This document shows, one piece after another, positions 6,779-11,250 of a DNA stretch of 11,250 nt. The notes below the pieces were generated by a model. It saw nothing but the letters and a program-made list of their open reading frames with translations. It made no database searches and was not told the origin of the DNA. How positions within the stretch are numbered: the stretch's first letter is position 1; each line of letters begins with the position of its first letter. Source of the DNA: Alphaproteobacteria bacterium (GTDB taxonomy: Bacteria > Pseudomonadota > Alphaproteobacteria > UBA6184); assembly GCA_030433125.1 (NCBI GenBank), contig JAUIKZ010000036.1, positions 1 to 11,250 of the forward strand, in the 5' to 3' direction. A program made the translations under genes and the position numbers.

Positions 6779-6807
6779 AATATAACCGAAGGAAAAATGT
6801 TATGCAA
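6779..6807 (-). promoter_or_regulatory. Sigma70-like promoter for autoinducer-domain/rhodanese pair
   Basis: On the - strand TTGCAT (complement of 6802-6807) and TATATT (complement of 6779-6784) are separated by 17 bases, close to the housekeeping consensus. Transcription would begin near 6772, giving a leader of about 17 bases with the AGAGG ribosome site. This supports the ATG at 6755 as the true start. Confidence 0.6.
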
Positions 6808-6838
6808 GAAAAGCTCACAAAAAAAGCAGCTTTAACAC

Positions 6839-6853
6839 TGTCATGAACTGACA
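6839..6853. repeat. Inverted repeat TGTCA-N5-TGACA upstream of promoter
   Basis: Five-base arms TGTCA (6839-6843) and TGACA (6849-6853) flank five bases, about 32 bases upstream of the -35 of the autoinducer-domain gene and between two divergent transcription units. It could be an operator, but arms this short can occur by chance. It does not resemble the longer lux box. The remaining 192-base gap (6756-6947) holds only the two promoter candidates. Confidence 0.25.
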
Positions 6854-6895
6854 CGAAGGTTATTTTTGTAAAATTAGTGAAGGAAGCGGTGTTAT

Positions 6896-6923
6896 TTTTC
6901 ATTGCAATTTTGGCGTCTACAAT
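6896..6923 (+). promoter_or_regulatory. Possible promoter of tRNA-Ala and peroxiredoxin
   Basis: TTTTCA (6896-6901) and TACAAT (6918-6923) with a 16-base spacer. The -10 is good and the -35 partial. Initiation near 6930 would leave about 18 bases before the tRNA 5' end. TTGCAA (6903-6908) with TAGAAA 17 bases on is an alternative. Confidence 0.35.
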
Positions 6924-6947
6924 GTAGAAATACGTAAAAGCCAAACC

Positions 6948-7023
<76 letters not shown>

Positions 7024-7054
7024 CTCAAAACTTAAAATTAATAGGAGAATGATT

Positions 7055-7636
7055 ATGTCAGTATTAGTTGGCGCCGAAGCCCCAGACTTTACAGCAAAAG
7101 CGGTTTTTAAAAACGACATTCGCGAAATTACGCTATCTGATTATCGCGGCAAGTATGTCGTTTTGTTTTTTTACCCCCTAGACTTTACGTTTGTATGCCC
7201 TACTGAGCTCCATGCGTTTCAGGCTCGCTTGCAAGAATTTAATGATCTTAATACAGAAGTTTTGGCCTGCAGCGTAGACAGTGAATTCTGCCACAAAGCG
7301 TGGTTAGAAACCCCAAAGGCTCAAGGCGGCATTGAAGGCGTTGAATATGGTGTGATCTCTGATTTAACAGGTGACATTGCTTTTGACTATGACGTGCTAT
7401 CTGAAGATGGCGTGGCCTACCGCGGGCTATTCCTTATCGATAGAGAAGGTATGGTGCAACACCAAGTGGTCAACAACCTGCCGCTGGGCCGCAGTGTTGA
7501 TGAAGCCCTTCGCATGGTGCGCGCCTTGCAACACCACGAAGAAAATGGCGAGGTATGCCCAGCGGATTGGAATGAATCAAAAGAAGCTATTCAAACCACA
7601 ACCGAAAGTGTGGCTGAATACCTTGTGAAGCAATAA
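7055..7636 (+). CDS. Typical 2-Cys peroxiredoxin (AhpC/Prx1 class)
   Basis: Cytoplasmic thiol peroxidase that reduces hydrogen peroxide and organic peroxides, with the disulfide normally reset by thioredoxin or AhpF/D-type partners (family knowledge). The 193-residue product shows the peroxidatic motif FYPLDFTFVCPTE with C48, and the resolving motif GEVCPADW with C168, so it is the obligate-dimer type. A GGIEG stretch stands near the GGLG position and the tail ends AEYLVKQ, where sensitive eukaryotic enzymes have YF, so its ease of overoxidation is uncertain. The start at 7055 is preferred over the ATG at 7049 because AGGAG (7043-7047) gives 7 bases of spacing there and only one for the other. 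It follows tRNA-Ala and is closed by a hairpin terminator. No oxyR, trxB or ahpF is adjacent. Confidence 0.94.
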   Translation: MSVLVGAEAPDFTAKAVFKNDIREITLSDYRGKYVVLFFYPLDFTFVCPTELHAFQARLQEFNDLNTEVLACSVDSEFCHKAWLETPKAQGGIEGVEYGVISDLTGDIAFDYDVLSEDGVAYRGLFLIDREGMVQHQVVNNLPLGRSVDEALRMVRALQHHEENGEVCPADWNESKEAIQTTTESVAEYLVKQ

Positions 7637-7648
7637 CGCTTTTCAGTT

Positions 7649-7697
7649 GGTGCAGATATTGCCGATATTACGGTCTCATTTCTGCACCTTCTTTCTT
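7649..7697 (+). terminator. Intrinsic terminator after the peroxiredoxin gene
   Basis: Eight-base arms GGTGCAGA (7649-7656) and TCTGCACC (7681-7688) are exact complements; a smaller hairpin (CCG/CGG around 7662-7673) fits inside. The 3' arm is followed by the T-rich run TTCTTTCTT. It begins 12 bases after the peroxiredoxin stop. Confidence 0.7.
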
Positions 7698-7748
7698 GCC
7701 ACTCCATGCGGGGGCAACCTGCTCCAACTCTTATCACAATATAAAAAA

Positions 7749-7776
7749 TTGTTTTCCTGCTCGATAGGCGTTATCT
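7749..7776 (+). promoter_or_regulatory. Weak sigma70-like promoter before the 7802 gene
   Basis: TTGTTT (7749-7754) and TTATCT (7771-7776) are separated by 16 bases, 25 bases before the ATG. Each hexamer has mismatches, but a promoter is expected here because a terminator precedes it; it would also serve polA downstream. Confidence 0.35.
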
Positions 7777-7801
7777 TAACAAAGTATTGATCGAGGATAA
7801 C

Positions 7802-8878
7802 ATGACAATAATCGCATTACTTTTAGTGGGGTTGCTGTGCGCGGGGGGCGTTGGGTTAGCATCCCTTTGGTCACCTAGCAAAAATAGCTCAAGCGAAACC
7901 GTTTTTTGGGCAGGGTCAAGTTCGCTGATGGCGGTAAGTACACAGCTAGAAAGCGCCACAAGCAAATCAAACGCGCTGGACGTTATAAACAAAGCGCTAG
8001 AGCAAAACAACCTGAGCTCTATCAGCAGCTCGGAAAAAGGCGAAATCGCCACGCTGCTAACCAAAAGCAAAAACTATTTGGAAAAATCATCCTTTTATAA
8101 TTGGCAGCCTTACCGCAACAACCTTGTGGCGAAATTTAAAGCCCAGGAAACCACCATTAAAAATGATGATTTAGACCCTATTACAGCAGAGATAGACTCA
8201 CTACTTTCATCCTCTTTCGGCCCCGGCCATTACAAAAACACACTTGGCTTTTATGCCGATAGCCACAAAACGGCTACTGGCTTGAGCGAGAAGTTAATAG
8301 GCTATACCGTTGGTGGTCATGACCTTCGCCTGCGGATTCAAGGCTTTGGGGCCGGCACGGCAGATAAAGAGCAATTGGTTGACGCCACCTACAGCTTTGG
8401 CACCCCTACCCTATTTGGATTTATGCGATCACAATTTAAGTGGGCGCACCAGGCGTTTCAGGCGCAGGGGTTTGCTCTTGAAAGTAAAACGATGTTTAGC
8501 CTGCACGCGCTAGGATTTGCGGGGGGGCCGCAGCCTTTTCAACCCTTTGTAGCTGTGGCGCATTTGAGTGTGTCCCCTGAGGTAGCCAGTGACACGGTGC
8601 ATGTAGCTTTTAAAACCGGCCATGTGATGGGGCTGCAAGCGGGGGTGCAATCGGTGTATAACCTTACGCCACACCTAACCCTCAAGAGCTTTGCCCTATG
8701 GCAGAAGAACATTAACCCCACAGGCTTTTTTGCAAAGCGCTTGCACAGCCACTTATTTAAACTAGAGTCGGGGTTGCACTACAAGCACAACAACATCCGG
8801 GCTGGCATAAGCTATAACGTGCATTACATTAGCACGCTGCAAAGCAAAGCGATGCTGGCTATAGAAGCAAAATTTTAA
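7802..8878 (+). CDS. Unrecognised envelope protein, possibly an outer-membrane beta-barrel
   Basis: I do not recognise a named family. The 358-residue product begins with a hydrophobic segment (MTIIALLLVGLLCAGGVGLA) without the usual positive residues of a signal peptide. Next comes a Ser/Asn/Lys-rich, probably helical region (about 28-135). From about residue 145 it shows alternating polar and hydrophobic stretches typical of antiparallel strands (HDLRLRIQGFGAG, LVDATYSFG, MGLQAGVQSVYNL, LFKLESGLHYKHN, IRAGISYNVHY). It ends AMLAIEAKF, with the terminal phenylalanine that is the outer-membrane insertion signal of many barrels. About 215 residues could hold 8-12 strands, the size of an autotransporter or small porin barrel. 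The ATG at 7802 is preferred over TTG at 7787 because GAGGA (7793-7797) precedes it. It ends 19 bases before polA, so the pair may be co-transcribed. Confidence 0.6.
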   Translation: MTIIALLLVGLLCAGGVGLASLWSPSKNSSSETVFWAGSSSLMAVSTQLESATSKSNALDVINKALEQNNLSSISSSEKGEIATLLTKSKNYLEKSSFYNWQPYRNNLVAKFKAQETTIKNDDLDPITAEIDSLLSSSFGPGHYKNTLGFYADSHKTATGLSEKLIGYTVGGHDLRLRIQGFGAGTADKEQLVDATYSFGTPTLFGFMRSQFKWAHQAFQAQGFALESKTMFSLHALGFAGGPQPFQPFVAVAHLSVSPEVASDTVHVAFKTGHVMGLQAGVQSVYNLTPHLTLKSFALWQKNINPTGFFAKRLHSHLFKLESGLHYKHNNIRAGISYNVHYISTLQSKAMLAIEAKF

Positions 8879-8897
8879 CACATAAGAAGGAATAGGC

Positions 8898-11250
8898 ATG
8901 AGCAAAAAAGTAACGCTCATTGATGGGTCGGGATATATTTATAGGGCGTTTCATGCGCTGCCCCCGTTGGCACGGCATGATGGCACACCGGTGGGGGCCG
9001 TGTATGGCTTTACCAATATTTTATATAACTTTTTGCAAACGCACCCCTATGACTATTTACTCGTGGCCTTTGATGCGGCGCGCAAGACCTTTCGCAGTGA
9101 TATTTTTCCGGAATACAAAGCCCAGCGTAAAGAGGTTCCACCGGAGCTGATTCCGCAGTTTGCTATTATACGCGAGGCATGTCAGGCCATGAACCTGCCC
9201 TATCTAGAGTGGGAGGGCGTGGAGGCCGACGACATTATCGCCACCTATGTTGAAGAATGCAAAAAAGCCGGCTATGAGGTCACCGTGATTTCGGCAGACA
9301 AAGACCTCATGCAGTTAATGGACGAGGCCGCCAAGGTGCAGATGTTCGACCCCATTAAAAACCGGCTGCTAACCCTAGAGGACGTGCATAAAAAGTTCGC
9401 CACCACACCGGACAAGGTACCAGATGTGCAAGCCTTGATGGGCGACAGTAGTGATAATATTACTGGCGCAAAAGGCATTGGCCCTAAAACAGCTGGTAAG
9501 CTGATTGCAGACTTTGGCTCGCTGGATAACCTGATGGCGAATTTGGACCAAATTAAGCAACCCAAACGCCGCGAGGCCTTGGAAGAGTATCAGTCGCACG
9601 TTGATGTGGCACGCCAACTCGTTACCTTAAAACGCGATATTAAGGACCTACCGCCTCTTGAAGACTACGCCAAAAGAGAGCCTGATTATGAAGTGCTTAC
9701 CGCTTTTTTGCGGGAGAATAATTTTAAACGGCTCTTAGAAAAGGTGTTACGCCAACAAGCAAACAACACCCCCACCGAGCAAATGAGCTTTGGCACCGAC
9801 CAATATAAAGACAAAACCTACAAACTAATTACAAAGCTAGAAGACCTGCAGGCTTTGGTAGCGCGTATAAAAAAAGCCCGGCTGGTGGCAGTGGATACTG
9901 AAACCACAGGCCTTAACCCGCGATGGGACGCGCTTGTGGGGGTGTCTTTAGCGCTAGAAAAAGATGAGGCTTTTTATATTCCCGTAGCGCACTGCAACAC
10001 CCAAGGTGAGCGTGAACCAGGGCAGCTGGCCTGGCGGGATGTGCGCTTGTTGTTGCGCCCCGTGATGGAGGATGAAAATATCCTTAAAGTAGGACACAAC
10101 ATTAAGTTTGACCTCATTGTGCTGCGTAAGCATGGCCTAGACCTAAAAGGCCTTCACGACACCATGCTGATGTCATATGTGTTAAACTTAGGGAAGCATG
10201 ACCACGGGTTGGATGCCCTGGCCTATAGGTATTTGGGTTATAACATGATGAGCTTTAAAGAGGCCATGACCCATGTGCCCAAAGGCGCCACGCAAAAGCA
10301 TTTTGGCGCCGTGCCCTTAGCTGTGGCCGAACGCTACGCCGCCGAGGATGCTGACCTCACTTTACAACTGTATCACCTTTTTAAACCCCGCTTGGAAGAG
10401 GAGAACTTAAACGCTTTTTACGAAACGGTAGAACGCCCCATGGCGGCGGTGGTGGCCGCCATGGAATATGAAGGCGTGTTGGTTAACCCGTCGTATTTGC
10501 AAGAGCTGAGTGAGACCTTTAGCCAGCAGCTAGCCACCTTAGAGCAAACTATTTATAAGGAGGCTGATGAGGAATTTAATATAGGCTCGCCTAAGCAGCT
10601 AAGTGAGGTGCTGTTCGATCACTTGGGGCTGCCTCCACAGGGTAAGAAAGGTAAGGCCGGTAATTTTAGCACAGACTCAGACACCCTCGAAAAGCTAGCG
10701 GCCCTTGGCCATACTTTGCCGGAGGCTATTTTAGAATGGCGACAACTCTCGAAATTAAAAAGCACGTATTCGGACGCGTTGGTGGAAAAAATTCACCCCG
10801 ATACAAAGCGGGTGCATACAAGCTATAGTTTAGCTGGCACTAACACGGGGCGGTTTGCCTCGTCTGATCCGAACTTGCAAAACATCCCCATTCGTACCGA
10901 GGAAGGCCGCAAAATACGCAAAGCCTTTTGTGCGCCCCCGGGAAGTTCCTTGGTATGCATTGATTATTCCCAGGTGGAGTTGCGAATTTTAGCCCACATG
11001 GGCGGCGTGAAGAACCTGCAAGAAGCTTTTCAAAAAGGGTTAGATGTGCACACATCCACGGCCAGCGCTATGTTTGACGTGCCCGAAAACCATGTAACCC
11101 CTGATATGCGGTATAAAGCCAAGATGATAAACTTTGGCATTATTTATGGCATGAGCCACTATGGGCTGGCGCAACGCATGCGTATTCCGAACGATGTGGC
11201 TAAGGGTTTTATTGATACCTATTTTCAAAAATTCCCCGAGATTGAATCCT
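8898..11250 (+). CDS. polA: DNA polymerase I (partial, 3' end outside window)
   Basis: Repair and Okazaki-fragment-processing polymerase; 784 of roughly 925 residues are present and the frame is open to the window edge. The 5' nuclease domain (about 1-290) has LIDGSGYIYRAFHALPP, YKAQR, EADDIIATY, SADKDLMQL and GDSSDNITGAKGIGPKTA. The proofreading 3'-5' exonuclease keeps all expected residues, D333 and E335 (DTETTG), D405 (NIKFD), Y480 and D484 (YAAEDAD), so unlike many bacterial PolI it should proofread. The polymerase domain shows motif A (DYSQVELR, D689) and motif B (R738, K742, F746, Y750 in KMINFGIIYG); motif C lies outside. AGAAGGA (8885-8891) sits 6 bases before the ATG. F746 aligns with E. 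coli F762. Confidence 0.97.
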   Translation, partial: MSKKVTLIDGSGYIYRAFHALPPLARHDGTPVGAVYGFTNILYNFLQTHPYDYLLVAFDAARKTFRSDIFPEYKAQRKEVPPELIPQFAIIREACQAMNLPYLEWEGVEADDIIATYVEECKKAGYEVTVISADKDLMQLMDEAAKVQMFDPIKNRLLTLEDVHKKFATTPDKVPDVQALMGDSSDNITGAKGIGPKTAGKLIADFGSLDNLMANLDQIKQPKRREALEEYQSHVDVARQLVTLKRDIKDLPPLEDYAKREPDYEVLTAFLRENNFKRLLEKVLRQQANNTPTEQMSFGTDQYKDKTYKLITKLEDLQALVARIKKARLVAVDTETTGLNPRWDALVGVSLALEKDEAFYIPVAHCNTQGEREPGQLAWRDVRLLLRPVMEDENILKVGHNIKFDLIVLRKHGLDLKGLHDTMLMSYVLNLGKHDHGLDALAYRYLGYNMMSFKEAMTHVPKGATQKHFGAVPLAVAERYAAEDADLTLQLYHLFKPRLEEENLNAFYETVERPMAAVVAAMEYEGVLVNPSYLQELSETFSQQLATLEQTIYKEADEEFNIGSPKQLSEVLFDHLGLPPQGKKGKAGNFSTDSDTLEKLAALGHTLPEAILEWRQLSKLKSTYSDALVEKIHPDTKRVHTSYSLAGTNTGRFASSDPNLQNIPIRTEEGRKIRKAFCAPPGSSLVCIDYSQVELRILAHMGGVKNLQEAFQKGLDVHTSTASAMFDVPENHVTPDMRYKAKMINFGIIYGMSHYGLAQRMRIPNDVAKGFIDTYFQKFPEIES

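Noticed and set aside
7049..7051. Upstream ATG for the peroxiredoxin
   Set aside because: It lies one base after AGGAG; the ATG at 7055 has proper spacing and gives the normal MSVLVG start.
7787..7801. TTG start for the 7802 gene
   Set aside because: The ribosome site GAGGA falls inside this extension and is correctly spaced for the ATG at 7802.
7802..7843. Lipoprotein signal in the 7802 product (cysteine near residue 13)
   Set aside because: The residue before the cysteine is leucine, not G/A/S, so no valid lipobox is present.
8310..9617. Open frames overlapping the barrel-like gene and polA in other frames
   Set aside because: The polA frame is open throughout with every expected motif; these are shadows.

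Overview
The window looks like chromosomal DNA of an alphaproteobacterium with moderate GC (below half by eye). The diagnostic genes are the hybrid kinase CckA, the master regulator CtrA and a PopZ-type polar organiser, a set found together only in Alphaproteobacteria. I cannot name an order or genus from sequence alone. Nothing suggests a phage, transposon, integron or CRISPR array, and no gap between genes reaches 300 bases.

Left part (1-3480): a possible 3' end of an unrecognised gene, then cckA on the + strand, a U-rich hairpin that can terminate transcription in both directions, and ctrA converging on the - strand. Middle part (3481-6755), all on the - strand and read right to left: a LuxR-type autoinducer-binding domain protein with no DNA-binding domain, a single-domain rhodanese overlapping it by ATGA, a TolC-type outer-membrane channel, popZ 12 bases after tolC, then ctrA. 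Right part (6948-11250), all on the + strand: tRNA-Ala(GGC), a 2-Cys peroxiredoxin with a hairpin terminator, an unrecognised envelope or beta-barrel-like protein, and polA (DNA polymerase I), which runs off the window.

The most striking feature is the physical clustering of cckA, ctrA and popZ in about 4.5 kb, together with two exact CtrA-box matches (TTAA-N7-TTAAC). One lies in front of ctrA and one in front of tolC-popZ. In the Caulobacter model PopZ organises the pole where CckA acts, CckA feeds phosphate through ChpT to CtrA, and CtrA regulates its own promoter. Here the target sites suggest CtrA may control both its own gene and the polar scaffold operon. No chpT, divL, divK or cpdR is in the window.

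A second point of interest is the small autoinducer-domain protein. The spacing of its invariant ligand-pocket residues matches LuxR/TraR receptors exactly, yet the reading frame ends where the rhodanese begins, so it cannot bind DNA in the usual way. The peroxiredoxin, rhodanese, tRNA and polA are ordinary housekeeping or stress genes.
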